From Lachnospiraceae bacterium UBA1766 (GTDB taxonomy: Bacteria; Bacillota; Clostridia; Lachnospirales; Lachnospiraceae): DNA of 34,241 bases. The position numbers and the translations under genes are program-made. Shown one piece after another: positions 1 through 7,165 of the stretch. The notes under the pieces were generated by a model. The model was given only the letters and a program-made list of their open reading frames with translations. It did no database searches and had not been told where the DNA came from. How positions within the stretch are numbered: position 1 is the first letter of the stretch; each line of letters opens with the position of its first letter. The DNA lies in contig DCGY01000059.1 of assembly GCA_002314715.1 (NCBI GenBank), positions 7,193 through 41,433 of the forward strand, written 5' to 3'.

Positions 1-49
1 AGGGAAATATAGATTCAAGTAAAATTTAAAAATTGAAAAATTTTAAGAT

Positions 50-77
50 TTGACATTCCCATGAAATACGATAATAT
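50..77 (+). promoter_or_regulatory. candidate promoter for the first membrane-protein operon
   Basis: A TTGACA -35 box (50-55) is followed after 16 bases by TAATAT (72-77), about 55 bases before the start codon of the first gene. This is a motif match only. Confidence 0.5.
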
Positions 78-104
78 TTATCTATAGGCTGCGAGTGATT
101 TCGC

Positions 105-152
105 GGATTACAAGAGAAATGAGGGATTTGAGATGGATTACAAGAGAAATGA
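105..152 (+). repeat. 18-base direct repeat spanning a start codon
   Basis: The 18-mer ggattacaagagaaatga occurs at 105-122 and again at 135-152, exactly 30 bases (10 codons) apart. The second copy covers codons 1-6 of the first gene and the first lies in its leader, in the same frame. An in-frame TAG at 85-87 closes the upstream reading. It looks like a recent local duplication around the translation start. Confidence 0.8.
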
Positions 153-534
153 TGGCAATGATGTGGTAATGTTCTTCGTGGGCCTGGTGATGACGGTGGT
201 GGGTGGCTACATGTTTATGCAGAATGTAGAGGTGTATGCCCCCAGTATGTTTAGCTTCCGCCTGTTTGGCAGGAGCATGGACGGAGTGATTTTCATTCCA
301 CTGATTGCCAGTATTATATTCCTGTTCTACCGGTATAATTGGGTGTCCAAGACCTGCTGCGGTCTGAGCGTAGCCTTGATTATCGTGAATGTAATTTTAA
401 ATACGCACCTATACTGGAAGAGTACTTCCATGTTTGCTACCTTGGTGATTTTCGTGCTGCTGTTTGGCGGTGTGGGACTGCTTGCTAAGGTATTGTTTGC
501 AAATCCTTCCGGAAGGCATGGCAAAAAGTATTAA
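133..534 (+). CDS. small four-helix membrane protein, function unknown
   Basis: This 133-residue protein has about four hydrophobic segments (roughly residues 12-30, 51-66, 74-92 and 99-121) and a basic C-terminal tail ending GRHGKKY. No catalytic motif is visible and I do not recognise the family. The start at 133 is preceded by GAGGG at 121-125. An 18-base duplication makes an in-frame upstream copy of codons 1-6, but the TAG at 85-87 and the lack of a better upstream start support the given start. It leads a run of membrane-protein genes (next start 24 bases after its stop), so it may be a partner of the MFS-like carrier three genes on. Confidence 0.7.
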   Translation: MDYKRNDGNDVVMFFVGLVMTVVGGYMFMQNVEVYAPSMFSFRLFGRSMDGVIFIPLIASIIFLFYRYNWVSKTCCGLSVALIIVNVILNTHLYWKSTSMFATLVIFVLLFGGVGLLAKVLFANPSGRHGKKY

Positions 535-558
535 TGGATTGCGTGAGAGAGGGTTGAC

Positions 559-891
559 ATGGGTATGGAGATTTTCTCGCTGTTGTTGGCGCCGATTTTG
601 ACTTGTATCCTGGAGGTGCCGATTATACGGGCCTTTCGAATTGTTCGGGATAATAAGTATATTATCGCGGTAAATGTGTTGACGAATTTGATCCTGAATG
701 TTGTGTCGATGCTTTTGCAGGATGATGCGGCCTGGATTTTGTTTATGGAGCTTTTGGCGATTCCCTTATCGGAGGCTTTTTTGTATAAGCAGATTTCGAA
801 AAAGGGCTGGAAACAGATTATACCGGTATCCTATTTGGCGAATGCGGTTTCCTGGGGAATCGGATATGTGATATTTTATTTTTTGACTTAA
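559..891 (+). CDS. small membrane protein, function unknown
   Basis: This 110-residue, strongly hydrophobic protein has about four predicted helices (near residues 4-20, 36-53, 59-75 and 88-109) and no motif I recognise. The GAGAGGG at 546-552 places ATG 559 well. Codon 3 is a second ATG that could also serve. It lies between two other small membrane proteins in one transcriptional run, with 12 bases to the next gene. A subunit or accessory role for the MFS-like protein at 1085-2152 is possible, but only neighbourhood suggests it. Confidence 0.65.
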   Translation: MGMEIFSLLLAPILTCILEVPIIRAFRIVRDNKYIIAVNVLTNLILNVVSMLLQDDAAWILFMELLAIPLSEAFLYKQISKKGWKQIIPVSYLANAVSWGIGYVIFYFLT

Positions 892-903
892 GGAGGGGCA
901 GAA

Positions 904-1101
904 ATGTTTGCATTGTTGGATGTAGTGGTTGATGATGGAGAAGTTGTGAGAGGTGCGCTTGGTTTCCTGGGTATCGTGGTTGTAATCGCGGTGCTTTTGA
1001 TTGCCTGTGTGATTTATATCGTAAAGGTAATCAAGAAGTCCAAGAAGACGAATGAGGCACCGGAGCAGATTGCAGGAGAGCAGAATGAATCAGAGCAATA
1101 A
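904..1101 (+). CDS. single-helix membrane peptide
   Basis: This 65-residue protein has a short acidic N-terminus, one long hydrophobic helix (about residues 18-40, rich in V/I/L), a lysine cluster (KVIKKSKK) and an acidic/polar tail. The pattern fits an N-out/C-in anchor. AAGGAGGGG at 891-898 gives a very strong ribosome binding site. Its stop overlaps the start region of the following MFS-like gene (ATG 1085), which suggests translational coupling. No family is recognised. Confidence 0.65.
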   Translation: MFALLDVVVDDGEVVRGALGFLGIVVVIAVLLIACVIYIVKVIKKSKKTNEAPEQIAGEQNESEQ

Positions 1102-2152
1102 AGGGATTCTTTCGGGAATTCGGTTCTTTCTGGTACATTTGTGCGTGGAAGTGATTTGCTTTATGACTTTTCGGCGGCACTATGATGTGGTGACTTCTAC
1201 CTTATTTGCTTTCGTGTTTGATGCATTTGCTTTCGTGCCCCAGGGGCTTTTCGGAGAGTTTATGGACAAACATCGGAAGGTACCCATGGCGCTGATCGGA
1301 GTGGCAATGATGGGTCTTGGGGTACTGATGACCGGCCAGAGTGCCATACGTCTTTTGGGCTTTGTCGTACTGGGCTTAGGCAATGCGATTTTGCACGAGC
1401 AGGGGGCGCTGGAGACGGTGGCCAAGGGCGAGGGCAAGATTTTCCCGACGGCGCTTTTTGTGTCCGGCGGGTCTTTTGGCGTGGTGATTGGACAGACCAT
1501 GGGCAAGCTTGGAATGAGTCTTTGGTGGCTGGTGATTCCTTTTCTTGCAATGGTACTTCTGCTGGTGACTTCCGGTGGCGTGCCGGAGGATGCGGTGTAT
1601 CCGGAGTTCGATTGTGTGCGGTGCGGGGATCGGAAGCTTCGCTCGGCTGATTTCCCCATCGGGGTGATTCTTCTGGTGGCTTTTTTCGTGACCATGGTTC
1701 GAAGCTATATGGGATATGCGGTGCCGATTTCCTGGAAGAAAGAGATTTGGCAGGATTTCCTGTTGTTTTTCATCATGGGCTTCGGCAAGGCCATGGGAGG
1801 CTTTCTGGTAGACCTATTTGGGGCAAGAAAGGTGGGAGTGCTGTCTACCCTGCTGGCGATTCCGTTTTTGTGCGCGGGCAAGGATTATATGGTGATTTCG
1901 GTAATCGGCGTGTGTCTGTTCTCTATGACCATGTGCATTACCTTCGCCATGATACTGAGTGTGCTGCCCAAAAATCCGGGTATGTCCTTTGGTATTACCA
2001 CGATTGCTTTGTTTATGGGTATCGTGCCGATCTTTTTTGTGCGGTTCGGTACGGTGGTGAATATTGGAATCATTATTGTGTTTTCCCTGCTTTGCAGTGT
2101 GCTGCTGTATTTCTTTTGCAATGATAAGCTGCCGGGAAGAGCAGAACAATAG
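1085..2152 (+). CDS. MFS-like multi-pass carrier
   Basis: This 355-residue polytopic protein has about ten to eleven hydrophobic segments. Segment arrangement and the loop FGEFMDKHRKVPMALIG after the second helix resemble the major facilitator conserved loop 2-3 (the G-x3-D-x2-K/R-type motif). A second, similar loop (VDLFGARKVGVLSTLL) appears at about residue 235, as expected from the two-fold repeat. It is slightly shorter than the usual 380-420-residue MFS protein. I chose ATG 1085 over an in-frame upstream start at 1052 because GGAGAG lies at 1073-1078 and residues before it are untypical. It overlaps the preceding small gene by 17 bases. Substrate cannot be told. Confidence 0.6.
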   Translation: MNQSNKGILSGIRFFLVHLCVEVICFMTFRRHYDVVTSTLFAFVFDAFAFVPQGLFGEFMDKHRKVPMALIGVAMMGLGVLMTGQSAIRLLGFVVLGLGNAILHEQGALETVAKGEGKIFPTALFVSGGSFGVVIGQTMGKLGMSLWWLVIPFLAMVLLLVTSGGVPEDAVYPEFDCVRCGDRKLRSADFPIGVILLVAFFVTMVRSYMGYAVPISWKKEIWQDFLLFFIMGFGKAMGGFLVDLFGARKVGVLSTLLAIPFLCAGKDYMVISVIGVCLFSMTMCITFAMILSVLPKNPGMSFGITTIALFMGIVPIFFVRFGTVVNIGIIIVFSLLCSVLLYFFCNDKLPGRAEQ

Positions 2153-2171
2153 ACAACGCGAGTAAAAGGCA

Positions 2172-2200
2172 TTGTTTTTTGTGCCTTATTCTGTTAAAAT
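2172..2200 (+). promoter_or_regulatory. candidate promoter for the EAL gene
   Basis: TTGTTT (2172-2177) and TAAAAT (2195-2200) are separated by 17 bases, about 30 bases before the EAL start. An inverted repeat ATTCTG/CAGAAT flanks the -10 box (2189-2206). Confidence 0.4.
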
Positions 2201-2231
2201 CAGAATACGAATAATGTATTGAGGTGTGGGG

Positions 2232-2939
2232 ATGATTCATTTCGAACATTTGGCCTTATCGGAAGAAATTTTGGAGGCCTTATCTCAACTTCATATTGAT
2301 TACGTATTTCAGCCGATTTTCCTGGCCAACGGAAAGGACGTATATGCCTATGAGGCACTGATGCGCCCCAAGGAAATGCCGGTTACGGAGCTGATTGCCC
2401 GATACCAGGAGAAGGATGCACTTCATGTGATTGAGGTGGCAACCATGTTTGGCGCTTTGCAGGCTTCTATCCTTCGTGGTTATACAGAAAAAATTGCCAT
2501 CAATTCTTTCCCTTCTGAATGCATGGAGCAGGAAGAGATGGAAACTTTCTATGATTATTTCGGAGAAGAAATCCGTGGTAAGATGATTATCGAGAATCTG
2601 GAGTATCCCAGGCTTTCCCTGAAACATTGGATAGTCAAGAACGAATCGGTGCGCAACATGGACAACCTGATTTCTTTGGATGATTTTGGTTCCGGAATCA
2701 ATGACATGGGTAAGGTAAACCTGTTGAAACCGGATATTGTGAAGCTGGACCGTTCGCTGATTTCCGGAATCGATAGTGACCCATATAAGCAGGCGAATTG
2801 CAAGGAGATTATCGATACACTGCACAAGAAGAATATTCGTGTGGTGGCAGAGGGGATTGAGACCAAGGAAGAGTTTGATTATCTGATTTCTTTGGATGCG
2901 GATTTGTTCCAGGGTTATTATTTGGGCAGACCTATGTAA
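2232..2939 (+). CDS. stand-alone EAL-domain c-di-GMP phosphodiesterase
   Basis: This 235-residue protein is a single EAL domain with no sensor, GGDEF or membrane segment, so it should act in the cytosol on cyclic di-GMP, giving pGpG. The signature E-A-L is at residues 41-43 (YEALMRP). Other family positions are kept: the Asn of AINSF, the Glu of IIENLEYP, the DDFGSG loop, the Lys of DIVKLD, the Glu of VAEGIET and the closing QGYYLGRP. All expected metal and catalytic residues therefore seem present and activity is likely. ATG 2232 is preferred to GTG 2226 because GAGG at 2221-2224 is correctly spaced only for the ATG. It is monocistronic, with a strong terminator just downstream. Confidence 0.9.
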   Translation: MIHFEHLALSEEILEALSQLHIDYVFQPIFLANGKDVYAYEALMRPKEMPVTELIARYQEKDALHVIEVATMFGALQASILRGYTEKIAINSFPSECMEQEEMETFYDYFGEEIRGKMIIENLEYPRLSLKHWIVKNESVRNMDNLISLDDFGSGINDMGKVNLLKPDIVKLDRSLISGIDSDPYKQANCKEIIDTLHKKNIRVVAEGIETKEEFDYLISLDADLFQGYYLGRPM

Positions 2940-2951
2940 CGTGTAGATTGG

Positions 2952-2982
2952 AAGGGCATTCCCGGAGGGGGATGTCCTTTTT
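2952..2982 (+). terminator. rho-independent terminator after the EAL gene
   Basis: A 12-base-pair stem (2952-2963 with 2968-2979, two G-U pairs) has a GGAG loop and is followed by a T-run to 2982. It separates the EAL gene from the nickel/Fe-S operon. Confidence 0.85.
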
Positions 2983-3012
2983 CTTATACAATTTCGGTTG
3001 AAATGTATATGG

Positions 3013-3038
3013 TATAATTGGTGAAATCTGATTATAAT
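3013..3038 (+). promoter_or_regulatory. two candidate -10 boxes before the nickel/Fe-S operon
   Basis: Perfect TATAAT hexamers occur at 3013-3018 and 3033-3038. Neither has a convincing -35 box at 16-18 bases, so the promoter may need an activator or may use only one of them. Confidence 0.4.
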
Positions 3039-3067
3039 GGGGGAAGAAGAAAAGAAAGGACGAAACC

Positions 3068-3826
3068 ATGTCGGATACGAAGATTTTGGCCCTGGTGGGA
3101 AAGGGCGGAGTAGGCAAAACTACATTGTCGGCGGCCTTTGTACGAAGTCTGGCGCAGATGCATCCGGAGGCGAAGATTTTGGCCATTGATGCGGACCCGG
3201 CCATTGGACTGGCCATTGCCCTGGGGGTAGAGGTAAAGCAGACTTTGGACGATATCCGCAAGGAGGTCATCGAAGCGGCGAAAAACGGCGCAGGCAAGGC
3301 GGCGGTGGAGCTTCTGGGAGAGGCAAGGTTTCGGATTTTTGATGCCCTGGTGGAGACAGAGGAGTTCTCTTTCCTGGCCATCGGCAGACCGGAGGGGGCA
3401 GGCTGTTACTGTGCGGTAAATGCTTACCTCAAGGAGGTCATCGACATGGTCAGCAAGGATTTCGATTACGTGGTCATCGACGGCGAAGCGGGAATCGAGC
3501 AGATCAATCGACGGGTTATGGAGAAGGTGAGTCACCTCTTCCTGGTATCGGATGCCAGCTTTAAAGGGGTGCAGGTGCTTCGTTCCATTCAGAAGGTGGC
3601 CGGCGAGCTGGTGATGTATGAAAAGTGCGGCGCGGTGATTAACCGGGTGGACAATCCGGAGATTTTAGAGCAGATGAGCGATATCGGAGCGCCGATCGTA
3701 AGCGTTATTCCAAGCGATGGGGACCTGGCCTTAAACGATATTAAGGGGCAGAGTATTTTCGCCCTAAAGGCGGACGCATCGGTTTTGGAAGGGGCGAAAA
3801 GAGCTCTGGAGCAGATGGGAATATAA
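3068..3826 (+). CDS. CooC-type nickel-insertion ATPase
   Basis: This 252-residue cytosolic protein belongs to the MinD/ArsA-like deviant Walker ATPases. GKGGVGKTT starts at residue 11, followed by DADPA at 41-45 and VVIDGEAGIE near 135-144. The segment GRPEGAGCYCAVNAY (106-120) carries the Cys-X-Cys pair typical of CooC proteins, which bind nickel between monomers and drive nickel insertion into the CO dehydrogenase C-cluster or acetyl-CoA synthase. GAAAGGA at 3055-3061 supports the start. It heads an operon with His-rich and CooT-like nickel proteins, but no CO dehydrogenase gene follows. I infer that its client is one of the Fe-S proteins encoded downstream. Confidence 0.85.
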   Translation: MSDTKILALVGKGGVGKTTLSAAFVRSLAQMHPEAKILAIDADPAIGLAIALGVEVKQTLDDIRKEVIEAAKNGAGKAAVELLGEARFRIFDALVETEEFSFLAIGRPEGAGCYCAVNAYLKEVIDMVSKDFDYVVIDGEAGIEQINRRVMEKVSHLFLVSDASFKGVQVLRSIQKVAGELVMYEKCGAVINRVDNPEILEQMSDIGAPIVSVIPSDGDLALNDIKGQSIFALKADASVLEGAKRALEQMGI

Positions 3827-3866
3827 GTGGCGGCGAGCCAAAAAATAGAGATTGAGAGAGAAACGA

Positions 3867-4661
3867 ATGAAATATTTTGGTGGTTGTGATGTAGGTTCGA
3901 CCTACACAAAGGCAGTGATTTTGGACGAGAACGGAACGATTGTGGCAGACACCACGATTCGCAGCAAGATTCGTTCCCAGGAGTCGGCGGAAAATGCCAT
4001 GAATGAGGTGCTTGGGAAGGCAGGGCTTTCTTCCCCGGAGGATTTGACCTATCTGATCGGTACCGGTTACGGCCGAAATAAGGTGCCTATGGCGGACGAA
4101 AACATTTCCGAGATTTCCTGCCATGCCATGGGGGTCCATGTGACCAACCCGGAGGTAAAGGCAATCATTGACATCGGTGGACAGGACGTAAAGGGTATCG
4201 CCATTGATACGGACGGCACGGTATTAAACTTCGCCATGAACGACAAATGTGCGGCAGGTACGGGACGTTTCTTCGAGGCCATGGCCCGGTCCTTTGAGAT
4301 GAGTCTGCCGGAATTTAGCCAGCTTTCCCTGACGGCCAAGAACGTGATTCCCATTACGGCCCAGTGTACGGTTTTTGCCGAGTCGGAGGTCATCAGTCTG
4401 GTGGGCGAGGGCAAGCCTATGGAGGAAATCGCGGCGGGCATTCAGATGGCGGTAGCCAAGAGATGCTTCGTCATGGCCAAGAAGGCGGGGGCTACGGACA
4501 GTATTGCCCTGACCGGTGGCTGTGCGAAAAACGGTGGTTTAAAGGCTGCCATTGAGCGGGTATTAAAGTTAAAGGTAATTGAGCTTGCGGTGGATCCGCA
4601 GTTAATGGGTGCGCTGGGTGCCGCAGAGTACGCCAGACAAAAAGGATTGGCGAGAGCATGA
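3867..4661 (+). CDS. BadF/HgdC-type ATP-dependent activator (archerase)
   Basis: This 264-residue ASKHA-fold ATPase matches the activators of 2-hydroxyacyl-CoA dehydratases and benzoyl-CoA reductases. These are homodimers holding one [4Fe-4S] cluster and using ATP hydrolysis to push a low-potential electron into the partner enzyme. Seen: DVGSTYTK (8-15), DIGGQDVKGIAID (102-114), NDKCAAGTGRFFE with Cys128, ITAQCTVFAESEV with Cys167, and TGGCAKNGG. Cys128 and Cys167 sit where the family's bridging cluster ligands lie. ATG 3867 follows GAGAGAG at 3854-3860; an in-frame TTG at 3852 is unlikely. The matching reductase-like subunits are encoded at 5957-8747 in the same operon. Its stop overlaps the next gene's ATG. 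Confidence 0.9.
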   Translation: MKYFGGCDVGSTYTKAVILDENGTIVADTTIRSKIRSQESAENAMNEVLGKAGLSSPEDLTYLIGTGYGRNKVPMADENISEISCHAMGVHVTNPEVKAIIDIGGQDVKGIAIDTDGTVLNFAMNDKCAAGTGRFFEAMARSFEMSLPEFSQLSLTAKNVIPITAQCTVFAESEVISLVGEGKPMEEIAAGIQMAVAKRCFVMAKKAGATDSIALTGGCAKNGGLKAAIERVLKLKVIELAVDPQLMGALGAAEYARQKGLARA

Positions 4662-5401
4662 AATTATACAATGGTTTGATTGGGCAGATCACAGAGCTTT
4701 TGGCGAACCGGGAAGCTGTCCATTATCCTTATACGGCAGACAGGACCTGGCCGGAAAACGACCATCACCGGATGCTTCTCCAAAAGGAGACGGCCTATGA
4801 GCTGGGTGCCTTCGGGAAGCCGGCCTGTAACATTACCTGTGTCACCTCCGATGCCTCTTTTTTTGCAGGGGATGAGGTAGTGGTAATGGGTGCGGATTTG
4901 CAGGAGCTGAAAGAGGATGCGCCTTATGCCCGGATTACCCTTCTTTTGTCCGAGGACATGGAGGGGGAGGAAACGGAGAACGTGTACCAGACCCTGCAGG
5001 ATATGGATTTCGTCAAGTATCATGTGTATCCCAAGGGGTATATGATTCGTACTTCGGGACAGTCCGGCAGAGAGCAGGTGCGGATTGGCAAAGAGGCCTT
5101 AAAGCAGGGCATGACCTTTGAGAAAATCGGTAACACCTTTCTGCAGCATTACAAGGCAGTACCGGGGGTAAAGCAGGCCAGGGTGATTTTCCTGACGGCA
5201 ACCGATGTGAATTTTAAGGAACTGGAGAAAATCGGTTTTATGGCCACGGAAATCCGGAATTCCCTGTCCAAGCTTCGGGAGGGACTTCCTACGGAGTGCA
5301 GTGTCTGCGATATCCGGGAGATCTGCAATGAGGTGGAGGGTCTTCGGGAGCTGCATTTTGGCACCAAGGACCGGCAGAAGCGTGGCATCACCATTTCATA
5401 G
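4658..5401 (+). CDS. short acetyl-CoA synthase (CdhC/AcsB)-like protein
   Basis: This 247-residue protein has a central part (about residues 46-190) that resembles, in order and spacing as I recall them, the N-terminal region of the acetyl-CoA synthase/decarbonylase beta subunit (CdhC). Points of similarity are AYELGAFG, a DEVVVMGADLQEL segment, a hydrophobic strand block ARITLLLSED, a KYHVYPKGYMIRTSGQSGREQVRIGKEA-type helix entry and a GMTFEKIG segment. It lacks the long C-terminal A-cluster domain. Instead it ends with Cys214-X2-Cys217-X5-Cys223 (CSVCDIREIC); Cys57 and Cys61 form another pair. It may bind Fe-S or nickel. It overlaps the activator gene by four bases (ATGA), so the two are translationally coupled. 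The similarity needs a profile search; family assignment is moderate. Confidence 0.55.
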   Translation: MKLYNGLIGQITELLANREAVHYPYTADRTWPENDHHRMLLQKETAYELGAFGKPACNITCVTSDASFFAGDEVVVMGADLQELKEDAPYARITLLLSEDMEGEETENVYQTLQDMDFVKYHVYPKGYMIRTSGQSGREQVRIGKEALKQGMTFEKIGNTFLQHYKAVPGVKQARVIFLTATDVNFKELEKIGFMATEIRNSLSKLREGLPTECSVCDIREICNEVEGLRELHFGTKDRQKRGITIS

Positions 5402-5444
5402 ATTTGTAATTAGATTGCCCTTTGGGGCGAACGGAGGGATTTAC

Positions 5445-5702
5445 ATGAGCGAACATCATGAACATCACGAGCATCACGAACATCACGAGCATCACCACGG
5501 TCAGGAGGGGCAGCATTCTCAGGAAGAATTGGTAGCTCTTTTGGCTTATATGATAAAGCACAATAAGCATCACGAGGAGGAGCTGTCGGAACTGGCTTCC
5601 CAGGCGACCGGAGAGGCGGAGACGTTCATCAAAGAGGCCCTGAAGGATTTCCGTGTAGGCAATGAGAAGCTGGAAGAGGCTTTGTCTGTATTGAACCAAT
5701 AA
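5445..5702 (+). CDS. histidine-rich putative nickel chaperone/store
   Basis: This 85-residue soluble protein begins with a block of repeated E-H-H units (14 of residues 3-27 are His) and continues as two amphipathic helices (about 28-45 and 48-82) with a further HNKHH. The block is encoded by five tandem 9-base units GARCATCAY at 5451-5495. Histidine-rich tails of this kind occur in nickel accessory proteins such as CooJ, HypB and SlyD. Next to CooC- and CooT-type genes, nickel binding, delivery or storage is a reasonable inference. GGAGGG at 5433-5438 decides the start; a longer in-frame reading back into the previous gene is rejected. Confidence 0.75.
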   Translation: MSEHHEHHEHHEHHEHHHGQEGQHSQEELVALLAYMIKHNKHHEEELSELASQATGEAETFIKEALKDFRVGNEKLEEALSVLNQ

Positions 5703-5731
5703 ATCGTACCGGACAGGAAAGGGGAAAGGAT

Positions 5732-5932
5732 ATGTGTCTTTCCACAGTTTATGTAATCAAGGAAGAGGAAAAAGAACTTTTGTGCAGGAATATCGCGGAG
5801 ATAACAAGTAGCGGGAACTGCCTGCATTTTATCGATGTGATGGGGATTCCCACCATCTTTGAGGGGGAAATTGTCAGCGTGAATCTGGTAGACAATTATA
5901 TCGATGTACGTCCCCGTACAGGAAGCCGTTAG
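5732..5932 (+). CDS. CooT-family nickel-binding protein
   Basis: This 66-residue protein matches the small CooT family (PF10133-like): it begins Met-Cys (MCLSTVYV), followed by a short beta-rich fold with GIPTIFEGEIVSVNLVDNYIDV near the end. In Rhodospirillum rubrum CooT is a dimer that binds one nickel through the second-residue cysteine, which is present here. It lies 29 bases after the His-rich gene and 24 bases before the first dehydratase-like subunit. It completes a CooC/His-rich/CooT nickel-handling set without any visible CO dehydrogenase. GGGG at 5721-5724 gives a usable ribosome binding site. Confidence 0.8.
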   Translation: MCLSTVYVIKEEEKELLCRNIAEITSSGNCLHFIDVMGIPTIFEGEIVSVNLVDNYIDVRPRTGSR

Positions 5933-5956
5933 GCGCAAAGAGCGGAGAGAAGATTT

Positions 5957-7165
5957 ATGAGAGATTTGAAATATTTGCAGTATTTTGAGAACCTGATTCA
6001 GGTGGCCAATAACGAGCTGATTGTTCAGGAGAAGGCCAAGGGAAAGATTTGTGCGGCCTATGTCTGCGAGAACACACCGGAGCCTTTGTTTAATCTGGGG
6101 AACTGCTTCGGCATTCGTCTCAGTGCACCCAATACGGGTTCTATGGACATTGCCACCTATTACATGACCAACTTTATGTGCGAGACGGCCAGAGCACTTC
6201 TGGAGCGCGCCATCGAGGGAGGATTTAACTTCGCGGACTGTGTCATCGCCCCGGACGGTTGCACCATGATTAACCGTTGTGTGGAGAATATGGAGCTTCT
6301 GGATTCCATGGGTGAGGGGAAGGAGAATTTCTTCTTTGAGCATATGGAGATTCCCTTAAAGGCAGACGAAAACGGTGTGGAGCTTTTGGTGCTTCAGTGC
6401 AAGAATCATATTTTAAAGCCCTTATCGGAGAAGTATGGTATCGATGTTTCCGACGCCTCCATTCGCCGTGCGGTGGCAGAGCACAATGCCCTTTGCAGGC
6501 TGATTCGGGAGATCGGAGATTTCCGAAAGGAGGAGTTTCCCAGAGTAACCGGCTATGAGTTTGCCGTATTGACCCTGGCGACTTATCTGTGCCCCAAGAG
6601 TGCTTTGATGGACATGCTGCAGGAGACTTTGGAAGAGATCAAGCATCGGGAACCGGACCGAAAAAAGGCCAGAGCCAGACTCCTGGTGGTGGGCTCCGAG
6701 ATGGACGATGTGGAGTATATTAAGCTGATGGAGGAGACCGGTGCTTACGTCTGTGCGGACCGGTTCTGCTTCGGTTCCCTGCCGGGCAGAAACCCCATCG
6801 AGTTAACGGAGGATGAGGATGCGCTGGTGCAGGTATGTCGACATTATACCTATGGTGGCCAGTGTCCCAGACTGATGAATATGGAGAAGGTGTACGGTCG
6901 CAAGGAATATGTGGCCAACCTGGCCAAGGAGTATAAGGCGGACGGAATTGTGTATAACCAGATCAAATTCTGCGATCCCTGGGCATATGAGCGCCTCATG
7001 GGTACCGCAATGCTTCGGGATGACTTCGGGTATCCGGTACTTTCGGTAGACCGCCCGTACAATATTCGTTCTTCGGAGGGCCAGATGCGCACCCGTGTGC
7101 AGGCCTTTATCGAAAGCATCGAGATCAAGAAGCTTCAGAAGGGAGGCGAAGGGGATGGCAAATAA
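5957..7165 (+). CDS. HgdB-type (2-hydroxyacyl-CoA dehydratase) subunit, smaller
   Basis: This 402-residue protein belongs to the HGD-D family (PF06050-like), whose members hold [4Fe-4S] or double-cubane clusters and accept electrons from HgdC-type activators. Visible marks are FADCVIAPDGCTMINRC (about 91-107), LLVVGSEMDD at the start of the second domain (about 236-245), CRHYTYGGQCP, ADGIVYNQIKFCDPWAYE (about 332-349) and the closing SVDRPYNIRSSEGQMRTRVQAF. Fourteen cysteines are spread through it, including the conserved family positions. It overlaps the next subunit by 11 bases, so an alpha-beta complex is likely. No CoA-transferase is adjacent, so a CoA-ester substrate is not assured. A double-cubane-cluster protein is an alternative. 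Confidence 0.8.
   Translation: MRDLKYLQYFENLIQVANNELIVQEKAKGKICAAYVCENTPEPLFNLGNCFGIRLSAPNTGSMDIATYYMTNFMCETARALLERAIEGGFNFADCVIAPDGCTMINRCVENMELLDSMGEGKENFFFEHMEIPLKADENGVELLVLQCKNHILKPLSEKYGIDVSDASIRRAVAEHNALCRLIREIGDFRKEEFPRVTGYEFAVLTLATYLCPKSALMDMLQETLEEIKHREPDRKKARARLLVVGSEMDDVEYIKLMEETGAYVCADRFCFGSLPGRNPIELTEDEDALVQVCRHYTYGGQCPRLMNMEKVYGRKEYVANLAKEYKADGIVYNQIKFCDPWAYERLMGTAMLRDDFGYPVLSVDRPYNIRSSEGQMRTRVQAFIESIEIKKLQKGGEGDGK

Noticed and set aside
2166..2187. Terminator hairpin after the MFS-like gene
   Set aside because: The AAGGCA/TGCCTT stem is only six pairs, with the T-run inside the loop instead of after the stem; it overlaps a promoter -35 box.
5301..5444. N-terminal extension of the His-rich protein
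   Set aside because: It would overlap the CdhC-like gene in another frame for about 100 bases, and the strong ribosome binding site at 5433-5438 serves ATG 5445.
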